Shown piece by piece: positions 29,090-38,359 of a DNA stretch of 64,000 nt. This DNA is from Nocardia nova. GTDB lineage: Bacteria; Actinomycetota; Actinomycetes; Mycobacteriales; Mycobacteriaceae. The notes under the pieces are model-generated. The model made no database searches, was not told where the DNA came from, and saw only the letters and a list, made by a program, of their open reading frames with translations. The position numbers and the translations under genes were made by a program. The stretch is from NCBI RefSeq assembly GCF_002933465.1, contig NZ_PSZE01000001.1, positions 310,001 through 374,000 on the forward strand, written 5' to 3'. Position 1 is the first letter of the stretch, and every line of letters begins with the position of its first letter.

Positions 29090-29094
29090 GTTCG

Positions 29095-29166
29095 AGCCCC
29101 CTGTCAGGATTGAACTGACGACCTTCGCTTTACAAGAGCGGTGCTCTACCACTGAGCTAAGGAGGC
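29095..29166 (-). tRNA. tRNA-Thr (anticodon UGU)
   Basis: The 72-base gene folds as a cloverleaf. The acceptor GCCTCCT pairs with AGGGGGC with one G-T pair. The D stem is GCTC/GAGC. The anticodon loop CTTGTAA gives anticodon TGT, reading ACA. The T stem and loop are GTCAG-TTCAATC-CTGAC. CCA is not encoded. Confidence 0.95.
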
Positions 29167-29248
29167 GGGTGAAGCGGTGCCATCATAACCGGGGCGTGGG
29201 CCGTCCGGAAAAATCGTTCACCACTGTAGGAGGGAGCGGCGGATCGCA

Positions 29249-29285
29249 GCGGCTGCGTGTGCCCCTCAGGGCATCACACAGCCGC
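29249..29285 (-). terminator. Imperfect hairpin downstream of mbtH
   Basis: GCGGCTGCGTGTGCCC is largely complementary to GGGCATCACACAGCCGC, with mismatches in the middle. It lies 40 bp past the mbtH stop; there is no T-run. Confidence 0.45.
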
Positions 29286-29324
29286 CGATCACCGTCGCTG
29301 CGCGCAGTTTCGTCCGGCCCGGAA

Positions 29325-29567
29325 TCAGGACTGAGCGCCCTGGCGAGCCGCGTCGTCGGCCGCCATCGCGTCACGCAGGCTCTTGGGCCGCATGTCCGTC
29401 CAGTTCTTCTCCACGTATTCGACGCAGGCGGCGCGGCTGTCCTCGCCGAACACCACTCGCCACCCGGCCGGGACCTCGGCGAAAGCAGGCCACAGGGAAT
29501 GCTGCTCCTCGTCGTTGACCAGAACGAAGAAGCGGCCGTCCTCGTCGTCGAAGGGGTTGGTGCTCAT
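29325..29567 (-). CDS. MbtH-family NRPS accessory protein
   Basis: The 80-residue protein has the full MbtH signature: [34 protein letters not shown], and [18 protein letters not shown], including the conserved Trp residues. MbtH-like proteins bind and activate adenylation domains of nonribosomal peptide synthetases. There is no synthetase in this window, so this is an orphan that must act on one encoded elsewhere. It lies 158 bp downstream of the alpha/beta-hydrolase gene on the same strand. Confidence 0.95.
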   Translation of the reverse strand: MSTNPFDDEDGRFFVLVNDEEQHSLWPAFAEVPAGWRVVFGEDSRAACVEYVEKNWTDMRPKSLRDAMAADDAARQGAQS

Positions 29568-29725
29568 TTCACCTCACTGGATGCTGGCGCTGTGTACGGG
29601 AACGCGCTGGATACGGAACTCGCGGGGCGCGGGCACGAGCCGAAACCGACCTGAGCCGACCGACCAGAGCCGTAGCCCCCGAGCGATGTGTCGACACTAG
29701 CAAGACCGACGTTACGCGTTGGTGG

Positions 29726-30565
29726 TTACCTCGAGCCCGCGAAGAAATCGAGCAGGATCTTATTGACCGCGTCCGGACGTTCCAGATACCCGTAATGCCC
29801 GGCGTCGGGGATCTCCTGGTATCGGGCGTCGGGAATGGCTTCGGCCAGCTCACGGGTCAGATACGCGGGAATCATCCGGTCATCGGCGAATCCGACGGAC
29901 AGGCACGGCACCTTGATCGCGCGATAGGCCTGCAGCCGATCGAAATCGTGATCCATCCGGCGCTGCGCCCGGACTCCCGGTGATGCCGGTCCACCGGTGA
30001 ATTCGAACAGATCCAGCCAATCGCGCGCGGAATTCGGATCGGCCATCGTGGCGGGCGAAAGATTCATCACCGCGGTCACGGCGGCCTCGTATTTGGCCGG
30101 CAGTCGCACCCCGGAGGCGTCGAGTTCGTGTTCGCCGAGCGAGAGCGTCTTCTGGAATTGGTCGAGCCGCGCGTGTCCGGCCATGAATACGGCTTTGCGC
30201 ACGAGGTCGGGGCGCGCCAGGGCCAATTCCTGCGCGACCCGCGCACCCATCGAGGTGCCGGCGACCAGGACCGGGCCTTCGTCGAGAAATTCGATCAGCG
30301 CCGCGGTGTCGGCGACCAATTCGTCGATGGTCATTCCGTCGGGCGCCTCGTACGACGGAGCGATGCCGCGATTGTCGAACGTGCACACCCGGTAACCGGC
30401 CGCGACCAACGCCGGAACCTGGTGCAGCTCCCACACTCGGCCGGGGCTCCCGGTGCCCATGATCAGCACCACCAACGGGGCAGCCCCCTTGGTGTCGGTG
30501 CCCTTGGCCTTGTCTCCCTTCACCTGGTAGTTCAGCGAGATTCCATTCACCGTGGCCAACGGCAT
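29726..30565 (-). CDS. Alpha/beta-hydrolase
   Basis: The 279-residue protein starts at ATG 30565 (MPLATVNGISLNYQVKGDKA). It has the oxyanion-loop segment LVVLIMGTGSPGRVW, then FDNRGIAPSYEAPDG, the nucleophile elbow VLVAGTSMGARVAQELAL (Ser), and the late His in IPDAGHYGYLERPDAV. The family covers esterases, lipases, haloperoxidase-like and thioesterase proteins. Next to an MbtH-like gene a thioesterase role is possible but unsupported beyond proximity. No signal peptide is seen. Confidence 0.88.
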   Translation of the reverse strand: MPLATVNGISLNYQVKGDKAKGTDTKGAAPLVVLIMGTGSPGRVWELHQVPALVAAGYRVCTFDNRGIAPSYEAPDGMTIDELVADTAALIEFLDEGPVLVAGTSMGARVAQELALARPDLVRKAVFMAGHARLDQFQKTLSLGEHELDASGVRLPAKYEAAVTAVMNLSPATMADPNSARDWLDLFEFTGGPASPGVRAQRRMDHDFDRLQAYRAIKVPCLSVGFADDRMIPAYLTRELAEAIPDARYQEIPDAGHYGYLERPDAVNKILLDFFAGSR

Positions 30566-30831
30566 AGTGCTGCGACCCTTTCCACTCGATTCGTGCGGTG
30601 CTCGATACACGCAGTGGGCGAAATTCGCCTCCCTACCAACGGTATAGGTTTTCGAGGCCCTGGCGTTTCGCCGGTGTGACGGGTCTCGCCCCGCGCTGTT
30701 GCGGTTCGGCGGCGGTCGGTACCGAGTCGACGAGCCCTTGTGCGGGGACCGATACCATTGACAGCGCACGGCGCCGACACCACGACGGTCGAACCCTACC
30801 GCTGTGCCACGACCCGAGCCGAGAGGACACG

Positions 30832-31002
30832 ATGATGGCCGCGAAGAGCGCCAACGACATCGCGGACGACGACCTGGAACCGCTCGCCGACGAGACCGCA
30901 CGGCAGGCACAGCGCGTCGTGGCCGCCTATGCCAACGATGCCGACGAATGCCGCATGTTGCTGTCGATGTTGGGAATCGGCCCCAACGCACGCAGCGAAT
31001 AG
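30832..31002 (+). CDS. Small acidic helical protein of unknown function
   Basis: The product is 56 residues from ATG 30832 (or 30835), with GAGAGGA a few bases upstream. It reads as acidic N-terminus (ANDIADDDLEPLADETARQA) then AYANDADECRMLLSMLGIG. It is predicted helical with one Cys. I do not recognise the family, though the ECRMLLSMLGI end looks conserved-protein-like. It lies 150 bp upstream of otsA on the same strand. Confidence 0.6.
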   Translation: MMAAKSANDIADDDLEPLADETARQAQRVVAAYANDADECRMLLSMLGIGPNARSE

Positions 31003-31152
31003 GACGAGCCCCGCAGGGACAGCACCGGCGCCCGTGACGATTGGGCACGGCCCCCGCGAGGAAATACGGCATCGCCCTTACATACGGAATCGCCCCTTAC
31101 AACTGAAATCCCACGCCTAGCTCCGCCATTTCGGCGACCGGAGGATCCAGCA

Positions 31153-32709
31153 GTGGACCAGATGCGCGACATACGCAGCGATCGATCTCGAGACGCTTCG
31201 CCGGAAACCGAATCCCCACCAGCGAACCGTCCCGGCGGCGCCGGGTCCGGTTTCGTCGTGGTCGCCAACCGGCTCCCGGTCGACCTGGAACGTCTCCCGG
31301 ACGGGACCAAGCGGTGGAAGCGCAGTCCAGGCGGCCTGGTCACGGCCCTGGAGCCGGTGCTGCGCAACAACAACGGCGCCTGGGTGGGCTGGGCCGGCGT
31401 TCCCGATGTGGATGTCGATCCGATCATCGAGGACGGCCTGGAGTTGTATCCGGTGCCGTTGACCGCCGACGAGGTCGCCGCCTACTACGAGGGATTCTCC
31501 AACGGCACGCTGTGGCCGCTCTATCACGACGTGATCGTGCGGCCGGAGTACCACCGCGACTGGTGGACCGCCTACGTGGATGTGAACCGGCGCTTCGCCG
31601 AGTACACCGCGAAGGTCGCCGCCGAGGGCGCGACGGTGTGGGTCCAGGACTACCAGCTACAGCTGGTGCCGAAGATGCTGCGCATGCTGCGGCCCGATCT
31701 GACCATCGGTTTCTTCCTGCACATCCCGTTCCCCCCGGTCGAGCTGTTCATGCAGCTGCCGTGGCGGACCGAGATCGTGGAGGGTCTGCTCGGCGCCGAC
31801 CTGATCGGCTTCCACCTGCCCGGCGGCGCGCAGAACTTCCTGTACCTGGCGAGAAGGCTTGCCGGACAGCCCACTTCGCGCGGCTCGGTCGGTGTGCGGT
31901 CGAAACTCGGTGTGGTGCAGGTCGGTTTCCGCACGGTACGGGTCGGCGCCTTCCCGATTTCGATCGCCTCCGCCGAACTCGACGAGCTGTCGCGAAGACG
32001 TTCGGTGCGTGAGCGCGCCGCCCAGATCCGCCGGGAGCTGGGCAACCCCAAGCACATCCTGCTCGGTGTGGACCGCCTGGACTACACGAAGGGCATCGAC
32101 ATCCGTTTGGCGGCGCTGCAGGAACTTCTGCACGAGGGCAGGCTGGACCCGGCCGAGACGGTGATGGTGCAGCTGGCCACGCCGAGTCGCGAACGGGTCG
32201 AGAGTTACATCCAGATGCGCGGCGACATCGAACGTCAGGTGGGCCGGATCAACGGCGAATTCTCCCGCGTCGGTTACCCTTTCGTGCACTATCTGCACCG
32301 GCCGATCCCCCGTGACGAACTGGTCGCCTTCTTCGTCGCCGCCGACGTCATGCTGGTGACCCCGCTGCGCGACGGTATGAATCTGGTCGCCAAGGAATAC
32401 GTGGCCTCGCACAGTGGCCTCAACGGCGCCCTCGTCCTCAGCGAATTCACCGGCGCCGCAGCGGAATTGCGTCAGGCCTACCTGTGCAACCCGCACGATC
32501 TGGACAGCGTCGAGAACGCGATCATGTCCGCGATCGAGGACGATCCCGAAACCAAGCGCCGCCGGATGCGTTCCCTGCGCCGCCAGGTACTCGCCCACGA
32601 CGTGGACCGCTGGGCGCGCTCGTTCCTCGACGCATTGGCCCAGGATCGCGTGGCCGGCAGCGCCCTGCTCACCGATGCGGATGTGGATCCGGGGGGCCCT
32701 GAGCGCTAG
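31153..32709 (+). CDS. otsA: Alpha,alpha-trehalose-phosphate synthase
   Basis: The 518-residue GT20 enzyme joins a nucleotide-activated glucose and glucose-6-phosphate to trehalose-6-phosphate. It starts at GTG 31153, or ATG 31162. About 30 residues are disordered before [15 protein letters not shown]. Motifs are [20 protein letters not shown], the acceptor segment [54 protein letters not shown] and the nucleotide-binding [17 protein letters not shown]. Trehalose feeds compatible-solute pools and mycolate glycolipids in mycolata. No otsB gene is adjacent. Confidence 0.96.
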   Translation: MDQMRDIRSDRSRDASPETESPPANRPGGAGSGFVVVANRLPVDLERLPDGTKRWKRSPGGLVTALEPVLRNNNGAWVGWAGVPDVDVDPIIEDGLELYPVPLTADEVAAYYEGFSNGTLWPLYHDVIVRPEYHRDWWTAYVDVNRRFAEYTAKVAAEGATVWVQDYQLQLVPKMLRMLRPDLTIGFFLHIPFPPVELFMQLPWRTEIVEGLLGADLIGFHLPGGAQNFLYLARRLAGQPTSRGSVGVRSKLGVVQVGFRTVRVGAFPISIASAELDELSRRRSVRERAAQIRRELGNPKHILLGVDRLDYTKGIDIRLAALQELLHEGRLDPAETVMVQLATPSRERVESYIQMRGDIERQVGRINGEFSRVGYPFVHYLHRPIPRDELVAFFVAADVMLVTPLRDGMNLVAKEYVASHSGLNGALVLSEFTGAAAELRQAYLCNPHDLDSVENAIMSAIEDDPETKRRRMRSLRRQVLAHDVDRWARSFLDALAQDRVAGSALLTDADVDPGGPER

Positions 32710-33047
32710 GCCCGCGGCGAAACGATCCGGTGACTGCGCAGCGACCCGAGGCGGGGACACCCTTCGAACCGACCCTCCGGCGGCCGGAGAGCGCCGCCCA
32801 CACCGAATCTCGGTCCTGGCCTCCGCCGGGGCCGGCGGTCGCCGCATACCCGCCACCCCGGATTCCGCCGCACCCACCGGATCACCGCGCGGTCATCGAC
32901 CGTGCGGCACAGGCGCGCTTCACCGGCGGGAGATCTGCGCCGCGACCGGAGCCCGGTATCGACCACCGATCCCGCCTCGGAATCGCTGCGCCGTCGACGG
33001 TAGGGACGAATCCTTAACGGAGATAACAGGATTCGCTTAACGCGGGA
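32710..33047. other. 338-bp gap between convergent otsA and the mce4 operon
   Basis: No convincing gene is present. A Pro/Arg-rich open frame at 32730-33017 on the plus strand has a GTG start but no family resemblance. Only the 3' part holds structure: the hairpin at 33007-33035. Confidence 0.5.
33007..33035 (-). terminator. Hairpin downstream of the mce4 operon
   Basis: CGAATCCT at 33007-33014 pairs with AGGATTCG at 33028-33035 across a 13-base AT-richer loop. It lies 12 bp beyond the last mce4-operon stop, where an operon terminator is expected. No strong T-run. Confidence 0.5.
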
Positions 33048-33566
33048 TCAGATCGGGGTGATGGCGTCGACCAGCCAGTGGCCGCCGTCCTCGTCCAGAG
33101 CCACGCGGACCCGGCTCGGCGTCACCCTGCCCTGCGGGGAGTCCTTGCTGGTGGTCACCTGATTCAGGTACACCAGGACCACCGCGTGCGAGCGCTCCGC
33201 GGACACCACACCGGCCGCCGTGGTGGTGGCCTGCACGGTGAGCTGCTTCTCCTTGGCGGCGGGCGCGATCTCCTGCTGGATCAGCTTCAGGTAGTCCTCG
33301 CGGAACGGCGGGGTGAGGTTGTCGGCCGATTTCGGCAGCTCGGCGTCGACGGTCTTGAAGTCGTAGGTGAATACCGACTCCACCGCGTGCCGCGCCGCGG
33401 GCACCGAGTCGGTGCGGGCCTGCTCGACCTGTTTGTCGGACCAGTACGTGTAACCGGTGACCGAGGCCATCGCGACCGCGGCCACGAACAGCACCGCCGC
33501 GCCGATGAACAGGATGGGACGCAGTGTGCTGGAACGACGCAGTGTGCCGGAACCTTGTCTGCTCAT
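33048..33566 (-). CDS. Mce-associated membrane protein (Rv3492c type)
   Basis: The 172-residue protein has one N-terminal transmembrane helix (LRPILFIGAAVLFVAAVAMA), then an extracytoplasmic region. YTYWSDKQVEQARTDSVPAA leads into a NTF2-like fold ending VALDEDGGHWLVDAITPI. The two-gene tail of the mce4 operon matches Rv3493c-Rv3492c. Such Mas proteins stabilise or assemble Mce complexes. ATG 33566 overlaps the previous stop (ATGA). Confidence 0.87.
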   Translation of the reverse strand: MSRQGSGTLRRSSTLRPILFIGAAVLFVAAVAMASVTGYTYWSDKQVEQARTDSVPAARHAVESVFTYDFKTVDAELPKSADNLTPPFREDYLKLIQQEIAPAAKEKQLTVQATTTAAGVVSAERSHAVVLVYLNQVTTSKDSPQGRVTPSRVRVALDEDGGHWLVDAITPI

Positions 33567-34432
33567 GCCACGAACTCCACTTGCGAGGCGGTGATACCAG
33601 CGTTGTCGTCGCGGTCGACGGTGACCCGGAAGCGGTAGTAGCGCTCCTGCGGGTCCTTGGCACCGGCGTTGGTCAGGGTCTGCTTGGCCGCGACCAGCAC
33701 CTTCGCGGTGTGGTCGTCCTGGCTTTCGACCGCGGTCTCGATGATCTCGCCGCTGGCCTTCACCTTGGCCTGCTGCACGACCTGCGCGTAGGCGTCCTTG
33801 CGCTCGGAGTACTCCTGCTTGAGCTGCCCCGAGGCGACCGAGAGCACCCGGTCGATGTCCTGCTTCGCGGTGTCGTCCTTGATATTGGTCAGATTGAGGA
33901 TGGCCTGCTTGGCGGTCTGCACATAGTCCGCGCGCTGGTCGGCCTGGGCGCTGACCTGATGCTGGTGGTAGGCGAAGAAGCCGCCCGAGCCGACCAGCAG
34001 GATCAACGACACCACGGCCACCACCGCGGCCGCCCAGCCCAGCGGTCCGAGTGAGCGCTTCGGCGGCTCGGAGGTGTCGTCCGAGGCATCCGCCGCCACC
34101 GTCTCCTCCGGGGAGTCGGTGAGCCGCACGGTCTTGTCGTCATCGGCCGCCGTCGAACGCCCGGCGGTGGTGTCGGACTCGGCGGTGGTGTCGGACTTCG
34201 TGTCGGTGCCGGACACTTTCTTCGATGGCGTCTCGGACGACGACTTGGTCCCGCTCGCCGGCGATGCGGTCGACAATTTCGCCGTGTCGTCGGCAGCGCC
34301 CGACTTCACCGTCGAATCGGCGGCCGGCGCGCTCGCGGTCCGCTCGACCGCTATCGCGCCGGTCGGCGATCCGGCCTGCCGGCTGGCCCGGCGCCGGACG
34401 CGACCGGTGGGTGTGGAATTCGATTCGCTCAT
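33563..34432 (-). CDS. Mce-associated membrane protein (Rv3493c type)
   Basis: The 289-residue protein starts at ATG 34432 (MSESNSTPTGRVRRRASRQA). About 130 cytosolic residues are Ser/Thr/Asp/Lys-rich and disordered. A single helix follows (PLGWAAAVVAVVSLILLVGS), then the extracytoplasmic NTF2-like part (YVQTAKQAILNLTNIKDDTA through RYYRFRVTVDRDDN). It is coupled by ATGA overlaps both to mce4F upstream and to the next Mas gene, so it belongs to the mce4 operon. Confidence 0.86.
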   Translation of the reverse strand: MSESNSTPTGRVRRRASRQAGSPTGAIAVERTASAPAADSTVKSGAADDTAKLSTASPASGTKSSSETPSKKVSGTDTKSDTTAESDTTAGRSTAADDDKTVRLTDSPEETVAADASDDTSEPPKRSLGPLGWAAAVVAVVSLILLVGSGGFFAYHQHQVSAQADQRADYVQTAKQAILNLTNIKDDTAKQDIDRVLSVASGQLKQEYSERKDAYAQVVQQAKVKASGEIIETAVESQDDHTAKVLVAAKQTLTNAGAKDPQERYYRFRVTVDRDDNAGITASQVEFVA

Positions 34433-35853
34433 TTCTGTTGCTCCTCGAGCATCGCCTGCCAACTGGACGGTACAGTGCCCGATCCGTCGGGGCCCACATC
34501 TCCCTGTCGGTAGATCCGGCCGTCGGGTCCGGTGAAGGTGTGGTTCTTCAGGTCGTAGGTGCGCAGTGCCGCCGCCGGTTGGCTCTGCGCGGCCGGAGCA
34601 TCGCCGGGGTTGGCCGCCGGTTCACCGGACGGGGTGACCGGGTGCGGATCGCCGAACGGAGGGTTGTCGCCCTCGGGCACGTAACCCTGCGGGTCGTGGC
34701 AGAGTTCCGGACTCGGAGCCCGCTTACCCGGCACGTCCGCACACGGCGTGTTGCGGATACCGCGCACCGCTTCCTTGGCGTTCTGCGCCACCTTGCAGTA
34801 GAGATTCGGCGGCGTGTCCGGGGTGTCCTTCAAGGCCGGCGAGCGGCGCTGATCCGGCGGCAGGAAGCCGGTGGTGCAGCCGGGCGGGTCGTTGAGCCCG
34901 AGCATGAAGTCGACCATGGCGCCGTATTGCGTGGGTCCGCGGATGGATGTCAGCAGCGCCGCCACCAGCTGCGGGTAGATCACCAGGATCTGTTCCACAC
35001 CGGCGTGGTAGGTCACCCCGACCTGGCCGACGCTGGTCAGATTCGACAGCAGCAGCGGCAGCGTCGGCCGTAGATCCTGGAATGTCTGCGACACCTTTTG
35101 CGCGGCCGCGGGTGTGCGGTCGAGCAGCTGTCCCAGCGAGGGGTCGTGCTGCCGCAACTGATCGGTGACGGTCGCCAAATCCTTTGTCCACGAACGAATG
35201 GCGGCGTCGGACTGGTTCTGGGTGTCGAGCAGCGGGCCGATCTTGTCGAGCAGATCCTTGGTCTCGTCGGTGTTCTTCTTCGCCTCCTGCACCAGCAACG
35301 AGGCGGAGTCGATGAACTTCTGCAGATCCGGGCCCGCGCCGTTGAACGCGGTGAAGGCATCGTCGATGACCTGGCGCAGTTTGGTGTCGGCGACACTGCT
35401 GAGCAGCCGGTCGGCCTGGTCGAGCATATCGCCGACGTCCTGCGGAAGTTTGGTGCGCTGCACCGGGATCACCGAACCGTCGTGCAGATTCCCGCCGTGC
35501 GGATTCTCGGCCGGGACCAGATCCACGTACTGTTCGCCGATCGCCGACACGCTCTTGACGTAGGCATCGACATCACTGGGGATCGTGAAATCGCTGTTGA
35601 TCGACAGCTTGGCGTCAACCCCCTCGGGGGTGAGCTTCACATCCTCGACCTTGCCGATGTTGGTACCGCGGTAGGCCACGTTCGCGGTCGGGTACAGCCC
35701 GCCGGTGGCCTCCAGCTTCACGGTCACGCCGTAGCGGCCGATACCGAACATGGCCGGCAGGTGGACGTAGACGCCCGCCATCACGACCAGGCCGATCACG
35801 GTCACGATCGAGAAGATCACCAGCTGAATCCGGACGAATCTGGTGAGTTTCAT
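34429..35853 (-). CDS. mce4F: Mce family protein Mce4F
   Basis: The 474-residue last subunit of the Mce set is anchored by an N-terminal helix (FVRIQLVIFSIVTVIGLVVM). The MCE domain is at about residues 40-115 (YGVTVKLEATGGLYPTANVA, YRGTNIGKVEDVKLTPEGVD). A long helical region (NTDETKDLLDKIGPLLDTQN...) and a Pro-rich C-terminus (GEPAANPGDAPAAQSQ) follow. In actinobacteria six Mce subunits form a periplasm-spanning tunnel for lipids; Mce4 imports cholesterol. Coupled by ATGA to mce4E. Confidence 0.92.
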   Translation of the reverse strand: MKLTRFVRIQLVIFSIVTVIGLVVMAGVYVHLPAMFGIGRYGVTVKLEATGGLYPTANVAYRGTNIGKVEDVKLTPEGVDAKLSINSDFTIPSDVDAYVKSVSAIGEQYVDLVPAENPHGGNLHDGSVIPVQRTKLPQDVGDMLDQADRLLSSVADTKLRQVIDDAFTAFNGAGPDLQKFIDSASLLVQEAKKNTDETKDLLDKIGPLLDTQNQSDAAIRSWTKDLATVTDQLRQHDPSLGQLLDRTPAAAQKVSQTFQDLRPTLPLLLSNLTSVGQVGVTYHAGVEQILVIYPQLVAALLTSIRGPTQYGAMVDFMLGLNDPPGCTTGFLPPDQRRSPALKDTPDTPPNLYCKVAQNAKEAVRGIRNTPCADVPGKRAPSPELCHDPQGYVPEGDNPPFGDPHPVTPSGEPAANPGDAPAAQSQPAAALRTYDLKNHTFTGPDGRIYRQGDVGPDGSGTVPSSWQAMLEEQQK

Positions 35854-37097
35854 CGCCCCGCACCCCCTTGTTGCGGCGCGGGCACCGTCAGCCCGGGAAT
35901 GGCGGGCAGATTCGGAATCGGCGGCAGGCCGGGAATACTCGGCGGCGGGGCCGCCGTGCCCGGCGCGGGCGGTGGCGGCGGCTGCATCGGCCCGGTGACC
36001 GGGTCACCCTTGCCCATCGCGGTATCGGGAGCGATCGTGCCGAGCGCGCCCTCGACCCCGCCGAAGCGTCCACCCAGCGGCGTACCGGTGAGGAAGTTCG
36101 AATCCAGCCGCGCGCCGGTGAGATCGACGGTCATCAGCAGGTTGAGGTAGTCGCCCTTGAGCGCCTTGTTCAAGTTCCGCATGGGGAACGGGAAGGTGAG
36201 CAGGATCTGCAGGGCGTCGGCCAATTTCGTTCCGGTGTCGGCCAGCGATTCCAGGGCCGGATGGAGATTGGCCAGATCCGCCTTCAGGTTGTCACCGCTC
36301 TCGGCGATCACCCGGCTCACCACATCACTGAGATCACCCAGCGCGGTAATGGTTTTGGTGATGTTCTCGCGGCGGTCGGCCAGCACGGTGAGGGCCGGAT
36401 GCAGCTGCGTGACGGCCCGGGTCACCTGTTGCTTCTGGTTGTTCAGCTGCCCGGCGAAACGGTCCAGCCCACCCATCGCGTCGATGATGTCCTTGGTCTG
36501 ACCGTCGAGGGTGCTGGTCAGCTGCGCCAGCTGCGGCAGCAGGTCGCGAATGGCATCCGACCGCCCGGAGAAGGTCTTGTTCAGCTCGTGGGTGATGGTC
36601 TCGAGCTGGGAGATACCGCCACCGTTGAGCACCACCGACAGCGACGACAGTGTCTGCTCGGTGGTGGGATAGACACTCGCGCGCGACAGCGGGATCACAT
36701 CGCCCGGCTTCAATCGACCTTCCGGCGCAACGTCTTTCGGTGCCGACAACTCGACGTGGTTACTGCCGAGCAGGCTGGTCTGCCCGATCGCGGCCACCGC
36801 GTTGGCCGGCAGGTGCACACCCTTCTCGAGGCTCACCGTGACCAGCGCGTGCCAATCCTCGACCTGGATGTTCTTCACCGTGCCGACCGTGACGTCGTCC
36901 ACCTGCACCGGTGAATTGCGGGTCAGGGTGGTGACATTCGGCATCTGGATCTTGATCTGCCAGGCACCCTCACCCGTTCCGGCCGCCCCGGGCATCGGCA
37001 GGGTGTTCAGGCCGTCCCACTCGCATCCGGTGGCGCCCAACAGGATCACCAGACCGACGGCGGCGCCGGCGAGTCGCATTCGTCCGCGTCGCATCAT
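35850..37097 (-). CDS. mce4E: Mce family lipoprotein Mce4E
   Basis: The 415-residue subunit is a predicted lipoprotein: after MMRRGRMRLAGAAVGLVILL the lipobox GATGC places the lipidated Cys at 25. The MCE domain follows (WQIKIQMPNVTTLTRNSPVQ, VTVGTVKNIQVEDWHALVTV), then the helical region and a Pro-rich C-terminal tail (PPPPPAPGTAAPPPSIPGLP). The fifth subunit is the lipoprotein (LprN) in M. tuberculosis mce4, so the order agrees. ATG 37097 overlaps the mce4D stop. Confidence 0.93.
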   Translation of the reverse strand: MMRRGRMRLAGAAVGLVILLGATGCEWDGLNTLPMPGAAGTGEGAWQIKIQMPNVTTLTRNSPVQVDDVTVGTVKNIQVEDWHALVTVSLEKGVHLPANAVAAIGQTSLLGSNHVELSAPKDVAPEGRLKPGDVIPLSRASVYPTTEQTLSSLSVVLNGGGISQLETITHELNKTFSGRSDAIRDLLPQLAQLTSTLDGQTKDIIDAMGGLDRFAGQLNNQKQQVTRAVTQLHPALTVLADRRENITKTITALGDLSDVVSRVIAESGDNLKADLANLHPALESLADTGTKLADALQILLTFPFPMRNLNKALKGDYLNLLMTVDLTGARLDSNFLTGTPLGGRFGGVEGALGTIAPDTAMGKGDPVTGPMQPPPPPAPGTAAPPPSIPGLPPIPNLPAIPGLTVPAPQQGGAGR

Positions 37098-38359
37098 CGT
37101 CCTCCTCCCGGAATCGCGAGGCCGGCAAGTCCGCTGGGCACCTCGGCCGGGGCCTCGCCGGGCGCCGGATATTCGACGCGGTCGGCCAGGCTCGGGGGCG
37201 AGAAGGTCAGCTGGCTCGGGAAGGCCTGCTGCCCGGACGCCGGGTTCACCAGCAGCGGTGGGTAATTCATCATCAGTGAGTTGATCACCGGCGCCACCTG
37301 TTGCTTGCACAGGTCGGCGGTCCGCTGCGAACCGTTGTCCTCGAGCGCCTCGACGGCGCCACACAGGAACGCGAACGGATTGCGGAAGTTCGGCAGCACC
37401 ACGGCGCCGGTCAGCGTGCCCTGCGCGGGCTTGTAGATCTGATAGAAGTTCGACAGCGCGACCGGGCCGGAATGCAGCACCTGCTCGAGTTCCGGACGCT
37501 TGTCGGCCAGGATCTGGGTCACTTGCGCCAGATTCTGCACACTCTCGGTGAGCTGGCCGCCGCGTTCGTCCAGGAAGCGCTTGACGTCGGCCACCGCGGA
37601 ATCGAGATTGTCCAATCCGGCGCCGAGGTCGTCGGAGACCCCCGACAGCACCGAGGACACCGAGGCCAGCCGACCACCGAACTGCACGATCTGATCGTTG
37701 CTCTTGGAGAGCACGTCGACGAACTGCTGCAGGTTGCGGACGGTGCCGAAGAGGTCGGTGCGACCGTCGGACAACGTATTCAGCGTGCTCGACAACTCGT
37801 GCAGCGTGTCCCGCAGCGCCTGGGCATTGCCGTTCGCGAGATTGTCGGACGCGGTGTTGACGAACCGTCCGAACGAGCCCTGCTGATCCGCACCGATCGG
37901 CCCCAGGGCCTTGGACAGTTTGGTCAGCTCGGCCTTGATGTCGTCCCACTCCACCGGCACGGCGGTGTGCTCGATCGGAATGACGCCGTCGTCGTGCATC
38001 TTCGGGCCGCCGGTGTAGACCGGCGCCAACTGCACGAAGCGTGCCGAGACCAGGTTCGGCGAGACCGTGACGGCCTTGGCGTCGGCGGGGATGTCGACGC
38101 CGCGGTCGACCGTCATCGTCACCTTGGTCTTGTCCCGGCCCGGCTCGATCGAATCGATCCGGCCGACCTTGACGCCCAGCACCCGCACGTCGTCACCGGC
38201 GTACAGCCCGGTGGTGGACGGGAAATAGGCGGTGATGTGGGTCTTGCCGATATTGTTCACCGCGCCGTAGACGATCCAGCCCGCCAGCGCCACCACCAGG
38301 ACGGCGGCCACGACGCGGACCCATTTCGGCACCTTCGTGATCGTGCGAATCGCGTTCAT
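37094..38359 (-). CDS. mce4D: Mce family protein Mce4D
   Basis: The product is 421 residues. The N-terminal anchor (VPKWVRVVAAVLVVALAGWI) precedes the MCE domain at about residues 38-115 (HITAYFPSTTGLYAGDDVRV, LGVKVGRIDSIEPGRDKTKV). The helical segment follows, then a Pro/Gly-rich end (PAPGEAPAEVPSGLAGLAIP). Coupled by ATGA overlaps to mce4C and mce4E. It forms part of the predicted hetero-hexameric sterol channel. Confidence 0.93.
   Translation of the reverse strand: MNAIRTITKVPKWVRVVAAVLVVALAGWIVYGAVNNIGKTHITAYFPSTTGLYAGDDVRVLGVKVGRIDSIEPGRDKTKVTMTVDRGVDIPADAKAVTVSPNLVSARFVQLAPVYTGGPKMHDDGVIPIEHTAVPVEWDDIKAELTKLSKALGPIGADQQGSFGRFVNTASDNLANGNAQALRDTLHELSSTLNTLSDGRTDLFGTVRNLQQFVDVLSKSNDQIVQFGGRLASVSSVLSGVSDDLGAGLDNLDSAVADVKRFLDERGGQLTESVQNLAQVTQILADKRPELEQVLHSGPVALSNFYQIYKPAQGTLTGAVVLPNFRNPFAFLCGAVEALEDNGSQRTADLCKQQVAPVINSLMMNYPPLLVNPASGQQAFPSQLTFSPPSLADRVEYPAPGEAPAEVPSGLAGLAIPGGGR

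Noticed and set aside
32730..33017. 95-codon Pro/Arg-rich plus-strand frame after otsA
   Set aside because: No ribosome binding site of note, no recognisable family and low-complexity composition.
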